Shown piece after piece: positions 7,415 to 14,990 of a DNA stretch of 20,614 nt. Below the pieces are notes generated by a model. It was not told where the DNA came from. It saw nothing but the letters and a program-made list of their open reading frames with translations, and searched no databases. Every line of letters starts with the position of its first letter. Positions within the stretch are counted from its first letter, which is position 1. The position numbers and the translations under genes are program-made. This DNA is from an uncultured Bdellovibrio sp. (GTDB lineage Bacteria > Bdellovibrionota > Bdellovibrionia > Bdellovibrionales > Bdellovibrionaceae). The stretch covers positions 1 to 20,614 of the forward strand of contig CAMLMF010000006.1 of NCBI GenBank assembly GCA_946480995.1, in the 5' to 3' direction.

Positions 7415-8563
7415 ATGAACAAGATACTTTTGGTGTACGAGGACTATGCGGATTTAATGTCAGTCGAAGGAACTTTGAAAAAAGTGGGCTTTGATGTCAT
7501 TGGTCTTTCCAGTGAATATGCGATCGCAGAGCAAGTTCTTGCCTTCAATCCGGATCTTGTCGTGGGCTCTGGGCGCGGCGGAAAAGTGAATTCATTGGGC
7601 GTAGGCAAGCGTCTTAAGGAAATGTCGCGTTGGCAGGGGAAGTCCGTGCTGATTTTTCCAGCAAATTTCAAACCCAATCCGCAAGAGTTGATTCGCATTC
7701 GTGTCGACATGATTTTAGAGGCCCCCGTGCCGCCGCTGCGCTTAGTGCAGGTTATCGGCAAATTGCTGGGACACGATGAGGCGATTTTACTCGAGCGCTT
7801 AAATAAATCGACGCATTTTGAAAGTACCAATAAAACTCTTGGCCCGGCGGGTTCGGGTGTTAAGTTTAATACAGAAGAAGAAGCGATTTACGTCAAAGGC
7901 TCGACGGAGGGATCCGAGGGGGATGACGAGCAATCTTTGCGCTCAGAAAGAGTTGACGAGGGGACGCAGCAATTTCCTTTAAATAATGAAACGACCGAGC
8001 GAAAAATGCAGTTTCGTTTCGGCGACCGCATGGCGGAACCTGAACGAGCAACGAAGGACACTTCGGCCGACGGGGGCGAAGAGGCCTTTCCCGATGTGGA
8101 CCTGCGCGCGTTAGAGCGTGAGCTCGTCGGCGGCGGGGCTCCTGAAGTGGAGCCTGTGGAGTCCGAGGACTCTTTTGAAGCTCCCGCGGAGCCCGCAGTT
8201 TCCGAGTCTGTCTCTGCCGAGCCCTTAAGTGTTCAAGAAGAGTTTGAAAGAGCTGCGGCGGCAGCAGAAGCTGCAGAGCGGGCTTCAGATGCTCTGCCTT
8301 TAGGCAATTTTGACTTTAGCGACCAAGCGGAAATCCAGGCCCGCGCAAGGGGTGAGCTTGAGGCGGCTGAAGAAGGCCTTAAAGCCCGGGTTGCTAAATA
8401 CAGCGAAATAGTTGCGGATGTGAAAGTCGCTCCGAAAAGTACTGTGACTCGAGTAGAGGCGCGTCGTCGCCTGCGTCAGATGTCGGCGGATTGGGATGAG
8501 CAAAATCTCAATAAACTCGATGATTTACGACGAGAATTCACAAAAGCCCTGTTTAAGAAATAA
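7415..8563 (+). CDS. Degenerate receiver-domain protein with acidic linker
   Basis: 382 residues from ATG 7415; a GTG at 7355 in frame would place coding sequence over the promoter. Residues about 1-120 have the alternating beta/alpha pattern of a response-regulator receiver: N-K-I-L-L-V-Y-E-D-Y at the start and N-P-D-L-V-V near residue 50. But where the phospho-acceptor Asp should stand the sequence is V-V-G-S-G, and the conserved Lys-Pro is Ala-Pro (E-A-P-V-P-P), so phosphorylation by the usual mechanism is unlikely. Residues about 140-330 are acidic, Glu/Ala-rich and probably disordered; the last ~45 are basic and helical (V-E-A-R-R-R-L-R-Q-M). No output domain is recognisable. It may be a protein-interaction or localisation adaptor (inference). 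Divergent from lptF/G; function unknown. Confidence 0.75.
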   Translation: MNKILLVYEDYADLMSVEGTLKKVGFDVIGLSSEYAIAEQVLAFNPDLVVGSGRGGKVNSLGVGKRLKEMSRWQGKSVLIFPANFKPNPQELIRIRVDMILEAPVPPLRLVQVIGKLLGHDEAILLERLNKSTHFESTNKTLGPAGSGVKFNTEEEAIYVKGSTEGSEGDDEQSLRSERVDEGTQQFPLNNETTERKMQFRFGDRMAEPERATKDTSADGGEEAFPDVDLRALERELVGGGAPEVEPVESEDSFEAPAEPAVSESVSAEPLSVQEEFERAAAAAEAAERASDALPLGNFDFSDQAEIQARARGELEAAEEGLKARVAKYSEIVADVKVAPKSTVTRVEARRRLRQMSADWDEQNLNKLDDLRREFTKALFKK

Positions 8564-8643
8564 ATTGCCCCCTCCGGCACCTTGACGTTCGCCCTTTTGA
8601 TGTTCAGATTAGTGTGAGAAAGTAGAATATACGGAGGCCATTC

Positions 8644-8970
8644 ATGGGCACATTTACTAAGCCAGTTACAGACAACTCATTTGAAGCAGAAGTTTTAAAT
8701 TCTTCAACACCAGTCCTTGTGGATTTTTGGGCAGAGTGGTGCGGTCCTTGCCGTGCGCTAGCTCCAAAGCTTGAAGAAGTTGCCCAAGAGCTTGGTCAGA
8801 AAGTTAAAATCGTTAAAGTAAACGTTGATGAAAATCCTGGAACTCCAGGTAAATACGGCGTGCGTGGTATCCCTGCGATGTTGCTTTTCAAAGGCGGCAG
8901 CGAAGTGGGTCAGTTGGTTGGTAATCATCCAAAAGACGCGATCGTGGATTTCTTGAACAAAAACGTTTAG
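8644..8970 (+). CDS. trxA: Thioredoxin
   Basis: 108 residues, the standard thioredoxin length, with the active site W-C-G-P-C (Cys33, Cys36) and the cis-Pro loop G-I-P-A (Pro77). Cytoplasmic dithiol-disulfide oxidoreductase that reduces ribonucleotide reductase, peroxiredoxins and others. ATG has GGAGG (8633-8637) at 6-base spacing. A TAGAAT at 8623-8628 could be its -10, without a clear -35. Lies alone between the receiver-like gene and a strong terminator, so probably monocistronic. One small oddity is N-P-G-T-P-G-K-Y in place of the more usual N-P-x-x-A-x-x-Y after the D-E-N-P motif. Confidence 0.95.
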   Translation: MGTFTKPVTDNSFEAEVLNSSTPVLVDFWAEWCGPCRALAPKLEEVAQELGQKVKIVKVNVDENPGTPGKYGVRGIPAMLLFKGGSEVGQLVGNHPKDAIVDFLNKNV

Positions 8971-8995
8971 TTTTTAAAGCGAGATTTACAAATTA

Positions 8996-9034
8996 AAAAC
9001 CCACAGTCTGTGCAGACCGTGGGTTTTGTTTTTT
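8996..9034 (+). terminator. Rho-independent terminator of trxA
   Basis: Stem AAAACCCAC-A-GTCTG (8996-9010) with CAGAC-C-GTGGGTTTT (9013-9027), a single A/C mismatch, then T-run 9029-9034. Confidence 0.92.
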
Positions 9035-9094
9035 AACCTTATTCACTTCTTAAGTGCGAATCTTCATTCATCACTTGAACTCACTCGTAAGCTC

Positions 9095-9808
9095 TTAGTT
9101 TGCCGCAATCACCGTGCTTGAACGGTCCGAGATCACCGCATACAACTCGCCGTAATTTTTCATCACACGTGAATTGTATTCCTCTGGCTTCACGTTGTTC
9201 GCAATCAAGCGGCGCACGTTCTTTGGACCCATGTTGTAAGCACTGACGTAAGTCACTGGTTGACCGCGGAACGTCGTGCGCAAGAAGTTCATGTAAGCCA
9301 AGCCGATACGGATGTTTGCAGCTGGGTTTTCTAAAGTCTTTTTACCCTGCCAAGCAATCTTGTACTTTTTGGCGATCCATTCAGCCGTGTCTGGTTTAAT
9401 TTGCATCAAACCGATTTCGCCGAAGCGACCGACAGCGACAGGGTTGAACTTACTTTCTGTTTTGATCACCGCTAATACGAACACCGGGTCCATATTGTAT
9501 TTCGAACTTTCGTTGATCACGGTGCGCGCAATCGTGTGAGCCTGAGCTTTCCATTTAGGTGCCAATGAATTGTTGACCTTATCAACGATCATTTCATTTA
9601 AAGCTTTGCGACCTTCTAATTTGTGCGCGTCAGAGCCTTTATAATGCCCGCCAAGCAACTCTTTCGCATGGGCTACACGAGAAGCCTCATTAACAACTTC
9701 GACGGAAGCAAAAGAGCCCCAGTTGATAAAATCGAAGTTAGTAAAAAGAACTGATGTGAGTGTAGCGGTAACAATTACTTGTAGCGTTTTGAGATGTTTC
9801 GTTTTCAT
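9095..9808 (-). CDS. Secreted lytic transglycosylase (SLT domain)
   Basis: 237 residues. ATG 9808 is preceded by AGGAGG at 8-base spacing. N-terminal basic-hydrophobic segment (about 5-25) is a signal peptide or anchor. The goose-lysozyme-like SLT domain covers about 95-225: catalytic Glu118 in I-K-T-E-S-K-F-N-P, G-L-M-Q-I at 133-137, and A-Y-N-M-G at 190-194, all in the order of MltC/Slt70-type enzymes. It cleaves the MurNAc-GlcNAc bond of peptidoglycan with formation of 1,6-anhydro-MurNAc. No LysM or other binding domain is present. In a predatory bacterium such enzymes can act on self or prey wall; the sequence cannot say which. Monocistronic by layout, convergent with trxA. Confidence 0.92.
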   Translation of the reverse strand: MKTKHLKTLQVIVTATLTSVLFTNFDFINWGSFASVEVVNEASRVAHAKELLGGHYKGSDAHKLEGRKALNEMIVDKVNNSLAPKWKAQAHTIARTVINESSKYNMDPVFVLAVIKTESKFNPVAVGRFGEIGLMQIKPDTAEWIAKKYKIAWQGKKTLENPAANIRIGLAYMNFLRTTFRGQPVTYVSAYNMGPKNVRRLIANNVKPEEYNSRVMKNYGELYAVISDRSSTVIAAN

Positions 9809-10064
9809 ATCCGCGACCTCCTGTTACCAGACTACTAGTGCTAAGTGCGTGCCGAGTGGGTAAGCGCTTGAAATGCTTCGGGTCTTAGTTTGGGGCGGAT
9901 GCCATCCGGCATTCCTTCGAGGTGGCAGAGGGGGGTGTCAACCAATGGTTAGACGGTGTCTGATAGATAGTTAATCAGTTCGGGAATGAATCTCGAGCTG
10001 AGACGGTCTTTGTGGGACGGGGGCGGGTACGGGGGAGGCGGTGCTGAACGCGAGGGATTTCCGT

Positions 10065-10208
10065 CTTGCGATTTAAGCTGGAGCCTGGCGCTTCGGTCGG
10101 CACGCCATCCGGGCTCTGTTGGGGCTCGTCGGCTTTGCCGCCGAGTTCGCGCCATCGTGGCGCCCCCAAAGGCCGACGCTTCGACCAGGCGCCAGCTTAA
10201 ATCGCAAG
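10065..10208. repeat. Large imperfect palindrome with internal hairpins
   Basis: Outer arms 10065-10088 and 10185-10208 are inverted copies with 23 of 24 positions matching. After a 7-by-7 internal loop (both sides carry GCTTCG in direct orientation) GTCGGC (10096-10101) pairs with GCCGAC (10172-10177). Inside, TTGGGG (10119-10124) pairs with CCCCAA (10164-10169) and encloses two hairpins: CTCG-T-CGGC/GCCG-C-CGAG (10125-10145, loop TTT) and GCGCCA/TGGCGC (10149-10163, loop TCG). It can fold as a long branched RNA or a cruciform. It may be an ncRNA or a palindromic mobile element; no target-site duplication is obvious. Confidence 0.75.
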
Positions 10209-10336
10209 CCAGAAATCTTGCATTGAGCTCTTTCTCTTCCTCGTCTTCGTTGTCTTGTTTTTAGTTCTCGGTTGTTTAGTGCAGTCACCTGTCTGGTGGT
10301 GGTTGTGCGTTTGGGGAATAAATTTAGGAAGAATCG

Positions 10337-10361
10337 GGGAGGCGGTGGCCTCCCTTTTTTT
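10337..10361 (+). terminator. Rho-independent terminator on the + strand
   Basis: GGGAGGC (10337-10343), loop GGTG, GCCTCCC (10348-10354), then seven T (10355-10361). On the minus strand the hairpin is preceded by A7 and followed by CGATTCTTCC, so it is polarised for a + strand transcript, although no + strand gene precedes it. Confidence 0.75.
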
Positions 10362-10546
10362 AGGGTTGTACTGTGCAGGTGAAGGTTTCGCAGTTGGCGG
10401 GGCCGGTGACTTCGTTTTTTTCGTTGTGTTGATTTGGAACGTAGTTCCAGCAGTTTATTTTTTTTCGAGTATTTGGCTGAGACGTCGAAACCAAAATCAA
10501 GTTCGTTCGCGGTTGTCGGAACTTCTTCTTTGGCCTTTAGATCCAT
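10360..10546 (-). pseudogene. Small gene interrupted at an A8 tract (putative)
   Basis: From ATG 10546 the frame reads sensibly for 29 codons (M-D-L-K-A-K-E-E-V-P ... V-S-A-K-Y-S-K-K) until an A8 homopolymer (10458-10465 as T8 on +). Beyond it this frame becomes Arg/Lys/Pro-rich and runs through the palindrome. If one A is removed, the frame continues K-I-N-C-W-N-Y-V-P-N-Q and ends E-T-F-T-C-T-V-Q-P with TAA at 10362-10360, right against the hairpin at 10337-10354, giving a 61-residue protein with three Cys. That compact end supports the shifted reading. It may be a sequencing error, a true frameshift, phase variation or transcriptional slippage. Start signal is weak (GAAG just before ATG). 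Product not recognised. Confidence 0.4.
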
Positions 10547-10625
10547 AGTCTTCGTGCGCTGTGGCCGTGGACTGTGACGTTGTAGGGGGGGGGCTTCGAT
10601 CTAAGAATGTGGGCGTGTTCAAGAG

Positions 10626-11339
10626 CTAAGGTTTGTGGCCGGAAACTCCCGTGGCGCATCCGAAGAAGTAGGATTTTTCTTCTGTGATGAGTCCTGCGGC
10701 GGCAAAATGGTCTTTTGTTTTTTGGCTTGAGCCGAAACTTTGTGTGTAAATTCCTAGTTGTCGATAGTTATCCGGATTGCCCAAAAAAAGCGAACCTAGT
10801 CGCGGAATAACCTTATTCAGATAGATTAAATAGAAGAATTTTAAAAGCCTATTTTTTGGAACGGAGATTTCAATAAACGAAAAGTGTCCTCCGGATTTCA
10901 ACAACTGAAAAGTCACTTGGGCTAAACGTTGAAGCTGCTCATCAGAGAATGTTTTTAAACCAAACGAAGACACCACTACATCGGCATTTTGTTGTGCAAA
11001 CGTCCCGTCAAGAACATCTTGCTCTAACACGGTGATTTGAGTTTGCAGTTTTGCGGCGTTTGCGCGAGCTTGCTTGCACATATTGGCAGAAAAATCGATG
11101 CCGATAAGTTGACCGTGCGGACCTAAGTGATGGGAGACTTGCGGGAACAACTCTCCCATACCGGTCATTAAGTCATAAACAGTGTCACTTGGTTGAATTT
11201 TGACGGAGCTAATGCACGCCTTACGCCATAAGTAGGTAAAACCAAACGACGAGATCAAATTCATCAATCCATATGTCGTAGACATATCGTCGAAAAGTTT
11301 TTTTACATTGCTACTCGCGTAAAGGTTTGCCTTGCTCAC
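10626..11339 (-). CDS. UbiE/COQ5-family SAM-dependent methyltransferase
   Basis: 237 residues from GTG 11339, two bases after the rodA stop (TAG-GC-GTG), so probably translationally coupled; no strong Shine-Dalgarno of its own. N-terminal V-K-K-L-F-D-D-M-S-T-T-Y-G-L-M-N (12-27) matches the UbiE/MenG signature F-D-x-I-A-x-x-Y-D-x-x-N. The SAM-binding motif I is V-Y-D-L-M-T-G-M-G-E (54-63), with acidic motif I-D at 81-82 and V-L-E-Q-D at 104-108. Enzymes of this family C-methylate quinone precursors, but the motif I core (TGMGE for the usual CGTGD) deviates, so another substrate is possible. Its place as last gene of the elongasome operon is unusual and may reflect co-expression rather than shared pathway. 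Confidence 0.82.
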   Translation of the reverse strand: MSKANLYASSNVKKLFDDMSTTYGLMNLISSFGFTYLWRKACISSVKIQPSDTVYDLMTGMGELFPQVSHHLGPHGQLIGIDFSANMCKQARANAAKLQTQITVLEQDVLDGTFAQQNADVVVSSFGLKTFSDEQLQRLAQVTFQLLKSGGHFSFIEISVPKNRLLKFFYLIYLNKVIPRLGSLFLGNPDNYRQLGIYTQSFGSSQKTKDHFAAAGLITEEKSYFFGCATGVSGHKP

Positions 11340-11341
11340 GC

Positions 11342-12466
11342 CTAGAACAAGTATCTACGATACGCCACACTGGACACGATTCCTAAGCCTGCCATGGTGG
11401 TGAGCATGCTCGATCCTCCGTATGATAACAGCGGCAGCGGGACGCCCACGATCGGCAGTAAGCCGATAACCATGCCGATATTCACGAACATATGCCAGAA
11501 GATGTAACACAGAACCCCAACCGTGAGTAAGGCCCCGAATTTATCCCGGGCGTTGGTGGCGATACGAATTCCAGTTAAGAACAGGAAGCAGAAAAGACCG
11601 ATGACGGTGACTGAACCGACAAAGCCATGCTCTTCACTTAAAACGGAATAAATGAAGTCGGTGTGACGCTCGGGCAGGAATTCAAGTTGTGATTGAGTTC
11701 CTTTCATAAAGCCTTTACCAAAGAAGCGACCAGAACCGACGGCAATCTTTGATTGAATGCTGTTGTAACCAGTTCCGCGTGGATCGCTGGTTGGAGATAA
11801 AAAGGTCAAAACGCGATTTTTTTGGTAATCATGCAGAACAAATTTCCAAGCAATCGGTAAAGCGATGATTCCTAAAATCACAATTGTCGCTAAGATCAAC
11901 TTTCTGATTTTAGCAAAGATCAACATCGAACCACCGATCGCTGCCAACATCATCGCCGTTCCCAAGTCGGGCTGTTCAACGACGAAGACAAATGGGATGC
12001 CCAAAATCAAAAGCGGCACAAACATTTCACGCAGACCCATGCCAGATCCCAATGTGTTTCTTGTCGCTAAGATTTTAGCCATCATCATAATCAAAGCCAA
12101 CTTCATGGTCTCTGATGGTTGGTAACGGAAAAAGCCCAGGTCAATCCAACGTTGCGCCCCTAAGGCGACCTTACCAAAGAAGGTCACATACACGATGGCG
12201 CCCAGATTTAGGAAGTATATTATCAAGGCAATCCTGCTGACCACGGAGTAATCTAAAATCGTCATCACAAAAAATACGGTCCAACCCACGGCCAGCCACA
12301 TTAATTGGGAAATAAATAACGATGCAACATCGGTGGTCGTGGGACCATGGGTTGCGCTGTATAAGTTGATCAAGCCGATTAAATTTAAAGCCAGAATGAT
12401 AACAATGAGATTGATATCAATTCTTTTGAACAGAGTTCTTTCTTCAACATGCAAGGAAGTATACAC
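11342..12466 (-). CDS. rodA: RodA, SEDS peptidoglycan glycosyltransferase
   Basis: 374 residues from GTG 12466, with AAGGAG 7 bases upstream lying inside the last codons of mrdA and only a 2-base gap. Polytopic SEDS protein of about ten membrane helices. Conserved blocks: Q-R-W-I-D (105-109), E-Q-P-D-L-G-T-A (164-171) with the essential Asp in the large periplasmic loop region, P-E-R-H-T-D-F-I (265-272), S-E-E-H-G (277-281) and P-L-P-L-L-S-Y-G-G-S-S near the C-terminus. RodA polymerises glycan strands from lipid II in the inner membrane and works as a pair with PBP2, encoded directly upstream, within the MreBCD-directed elongasome. Confidence 0.96.
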   Translation of the reverse strand: MYTSLHVEERTLFKRIDINLIVIILALNLIGLINLYSATHGPTTTDVASLFISQLMWLAVGWTVFFVMTILDYSVVSRIALIIYFLNLGAIVYVTFFGKVALGAQRWIDLGFFRYQPSETMKLALIMMMAKILATRNTLGSGMGLREMFVPLLILGIPFVFVVEQPDLGTAMMLAAIGGSMLIFAKIRKLILATIVILGIIALPIAWKFVLHDYQKNRVLTFLSPTSDPRGTGYNSIQSKIAVGSGRFFGKGFMKGTQSQLEFLPERHTDFIYSVLSEEHGFVGSVTVIGLFCFLFLTGIRIATNARDKFGALLTVGVLCYIFWHMFVNIGMVIGLLPIVGVPLPLLSYGGSSMLTTMAGLGIVSSVAYRRYLF

Positions 12467-12468
12467 TC

Positions 12469-14457
12469 TTATTCTCCTTCAACAGTTTCTGGTTTCGCAG
12501 GAGCAGGTGCCGCAGCTTTTGTGCCTTTAGCTTTCAACGCTGCTTCGATAACTTCTGGATGATATTTTTGGAAATACGCTTGTACAATGTCGCGCACGAT
12601 CGGAGCGGCCCCTGTGCTTCCGTGGCAGGCATGTTCAGCAAGAGCAGCAATCGTAATTTCTGGATTGTCTGCCGGAGCAAACGCCACAAACCAACCGTGA
12701 TGGCGCATATGGATTGGACGGCCTTCGCACTTTGCGTAAATCTGATCGGCCGAAAATCCCATGACCTGGGCCGTTCCGGTTTTACCCGCCATTTGTACGC
12801 CTGGAACCTTCCAGTGCTTCGCGGTTCCGCGATCCCCATTGGCCACGCGACGCATGCCTTCTTTGACGACTTTGAAAGTCTCTGCCGAAATTTGCACGCC
12901 GTTAGGTTGAGTTTGCTGCAGATCGCGCACCACTTGCGGGAAGTTTTCACGCAAGACTTTACCGTCCTGATCGATCACTTTGCGGATGATGAAAGGTTTT
13001 ACAACTTTACCTTCAGTCCCAATCGAGTTGTAAGCAATTGCCATCGACAGCGGCGTCACGTTCACGAAACCTTGGCCGATCGCAGTACTTAAGTTTTCAC
13101 CTGGCTGCCACTCTTCGCCCATAGTTGCTTTTTTCCATGCCGAGTTTGGCATCGTGCCGGAAACTTCGCGGGCTAGCTCAATGCCAGTTTTCTGACCGAT
13201 CCCGAGCATGTTGATATAGTCATACATTTTATCAACACCCAAGGCGATCCCCATTTTATAGAAGAACACATTCGATGAACGCTCAAGGGCTTCGTACACC
13301 GTGATATTACCGTGACCACCTTTTAAATGGTCATGATAAGGACGGCGCCCGAAGAAGAACACACCCGGTGCACTCACGACCGTTGTCGGTGTGATGACTT
13401 TTTCTTGTAAAGCGGCCACGGCGACCAACGGTTTAAACGTCGAACCTGGGGAGTTATGATCTTGGATGATTTTATTGCGCAAAGGTTTAAACGGATCATT
13501 GATCAGCTTTGACCAGGTCTGTGCAGAAATTCCCGTCGAAAACTCGTTCGGATCAAATGAAGGAGTGCTGACCCAAGCTAAGATCTCGCCATTTGTTTTC
13601 ATCGCGACAACAGCGCCGATACGATTTAACGCCATGAAAGACTTAAACGCCGCCTCTTGAATATCACGGTCAATCGTCAGTACAGCGTTATTACCATGTA
13701 CTGGGATAAGATCTTTGATTTCTTGGCCGTAAATATTAGGCGTCGCTGTGACTGTTTCGCGTCCATGCACATCGACTTGCAGGAAGCTTACGCCATCGTT
13801 GCCTCGGATATCGCGCTCTAAGGTTTCTTCCAAACCACTTTTACCGATGATGTCACCTTGTTCAAAGCGGATAAAGTCTTTGTAGGTTTCATTCAAAACA
13901 GGAAGTTGTCGTTTTGAAATCTCACCGACGTAACCAAATAGCTGCGCGCCATTTTCTTTAAGTGGATAGTAACGCACGATGGACTCACGGATCTCAAGTC
14001 CGGGCGTATCCATGCGCAGGCGTTTTAAACGAAAGACTTCTTCGCGGCTTAAGTTTTCTTTTAAACGAATTTGCGAAAAAGGTCCGTTTTGACGACGGCT
14101 TTTTGTGACCTTCACCACAAGCTTATCTGGCTCGATACCAAGAACGGGCCCAACAGTTTTAGCGAGGGAATCCAAGTTCTCGATATATTGTGGAGTCAAA
14201 ATCGCCTCAAAGCCGGGCAGATTTTCGACCAACACTTTGCCGTCGCGATCTAACATCAAGCCGCGAGGAGCAGAAATTTTATTTTGCTTGATACGGTTGC
14301 GTTCTGAGAACTCGCGCAGCTCATTGCCGGAAATAACTTGCAGATACCACAGGCGGGCAGAAAAGATCGTCAACGCAAAGGCGATCACGAAGTAAAAAAG
14401 TCTGTAACGACTTTGATACTCCTTGGCTTCTTCCGGATTACTTACGTAAGTACTCAT
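12469..14457 (-). CDS. mrdA: Penicillin-binding protein 2 (elongation transpeptidase)
   Basis: 662 residues, typical for PBP2. ATG 14457 overlaps the mreD stop as ATGA. One membrane helix at about 19-38, then the non-catalytic pedestal domain (about 60-240, including A-P-R-G-L-M-L-D-R-D-G), then the transpeptidase domain with all three motifs: S-T-F-K (Ser339 nucleophile, Lys342), S-S-N (394-396) and K-T-G (559-561). The last ~20 residues are an Ala/Pro/Lys-rich tail. It cross-links new peptidoglycan made by RodA during side-wall growth and is a beta-lactam target. The operon order mreC-mreD-mrdA-rodA is classical. Confidence 0.96.
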   Translation of the reverse strand: MSTYVSNPEEAKEYQSRYRLFYFVIAFALTIFSARLWYLQVISGNELREFSERNRIKQNKISAPRGLMLDRDGKVLVENLPGFEAILTPQYIENLDSLAKTVGPVLGIEPDKLVVKVTKSRRQNGPFSQIRLKENLSREEVFRLKRLRMDTPGLEIRESIVRYYPLKENGAQLFGYVGEISKRQLPVLNETYKDFIRFEQGDIIGKSGLEETLERDIRGNDGVSFLQVDVHGRETVTATPNIYGQEIKDLIPVHGNNAVLTIDRDIQEAAFKSFMALNRIGAVVAMKTNGEILAWVSTPSFDPNEFSTGISAQTWSKLINDPFKPLRNKIIQDHNSPGSTFKPLVAVAALQEKVITPTTVVSAPGVFFFGRRPYHDHLKGGHGNITVYEALERSSNVFFYKMGIALGVDKMYDYINMLGIGQKTGIELAREVSGTMPNSAWKKATMGEEWQPGENLSTAIGQGFVNVTPLSMAIAYNSIGTEGKVVKPFIIRKVIDQDGKVLRENFPQVVRDLQQTQPNGVQISAETFKVVKEGMRRVANGDRGTAKHWKVPGVQMAGKTGTAQVMGFSADQIYAKCEGRPIHMRHHGWFVAFAPADNPEITIAALAEHACHGSTGAAPIVRDIVQAYFQKYHPEVIEAALKAKGTKAAAPAPAKPETVEGE

Positions 14458-14990
14458 ATCTCGAGTCCCCCTGGTTCATGCACCAGATCATCCTGTGAAA
14501 TTTTGTCGATTTTTGCGAGCACCCAATACATTGGGAACGCAAATGAAGGGGTCAAAATCAACTGCACGATGCGATCGACAATTTCAAAGCTGGCTGGATT
14601 TCTTTCCATCACCATCGAGCTGACAAAGTAGATCACGTGATAAGCGACAGCCGAAAATGCACACATGATTGTATAATAACCTGAACCGCTCCAAAACACG
14701 CGAGTTTTAATGCCATAGACTAAAGTGAAGAGGATCAAAAGTGTAATCCACATCATTTTTAAAGGCATCGCCGTGAAAGTCAGCAGGACAAAGCCCATCG
14801 CATAGATCGTGAAAATCGCCGGATAAGGTTTGCGATAAAGGATCACATACACAACCAAGTTCAACCACAACAGCGGCGACGGCACATCATTGAAAAGTTG
14901 ATACCATAAAGTTGTTTGTATTCCGGCCGTCACCAGTAAAACTGCAAATAATACGAGAAAATTCAGAATTATATTCCAGCGTATTTTCAC
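14454..14990 (-). CDS. mreD: Rod-shape membrane protein MreD
   Basis: 178 residues from GTG 14990, overlapping the mreC stop as GTGA. Almost wholly hydrophobic with five or six predicted membrane helices and a short charged C-terminus, as expected for MreD; sequence conservation in this family is low, so the call rests on length, topology and position between mreC and mrdA. MreD stabilises MreC and links the elongasome to the inner membrane. No independent ribosome-binding site stands out, which fits coupling to mreC translation. Confidence 0.9.
   Translation of the reverse strand: MKIRWNIILNFLVLFAVLLVTAGIQTTLWYQLFNDVPSPLLWLNLVVYVILYRKPYPAIFTIYAMGFVLLTFTAMPLKMMWITLLILFTLVYGIKTRVFWSGSGYYTIMCAFSAVAYHVIYFVSSMVMERNPASFEIVDRIVQLILTPSFAFPMYWVLAKIDKISQDDLVHEPGGLEI

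Larger units (their letters stand above)
9809..10625. other. 0.8-kb island without a convincing intact gene
   Basis: Between the lytic transglycosylase start and the methyltransferase stop. The + strand is unusually rich in G and T. It contains a small bulged hairpin (9897-9915), a large imperfect palindrome (10065-10208), a + strand terminator (10337-10361), a broken small minus-strand gene (10360-10546) and a G9 tract (10585-10593). The 9-mer GCCATCCGG occurs at 9901-9909 and again at 10104-10112. A 68-residue minus-strand ORF (9949-10155) runs through the palindrome; its last ~20 codons read plausibly (ending N-Y-L-S-D-T-V) but the rest is Arg/Pro-rich noise-like, so I do not call it. Confidence 0.6.

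Noticed and set aside
9949..10155. 68-residue minus-strand ORF through the palindrome
   Set aside because: Arg/Pro-rich, generated largely by the palindrome arms, no ribosome-binding site; only its last ~20 codons look protein-like, which is not enough to call it.
10065..10208. Retron msr-msd region
   Set aside because: Inverted arms and branched hairpins are suggestive, but no reverse-transcriptase gene is present anywhere in the window.
10255..10548. Hydrophobic + strand ORF of 97 codons
   Set aside because: Composition is the by-product of G/T-rich DNA, it crosses the terminator hairpin, and it is antisense to the better small gene.
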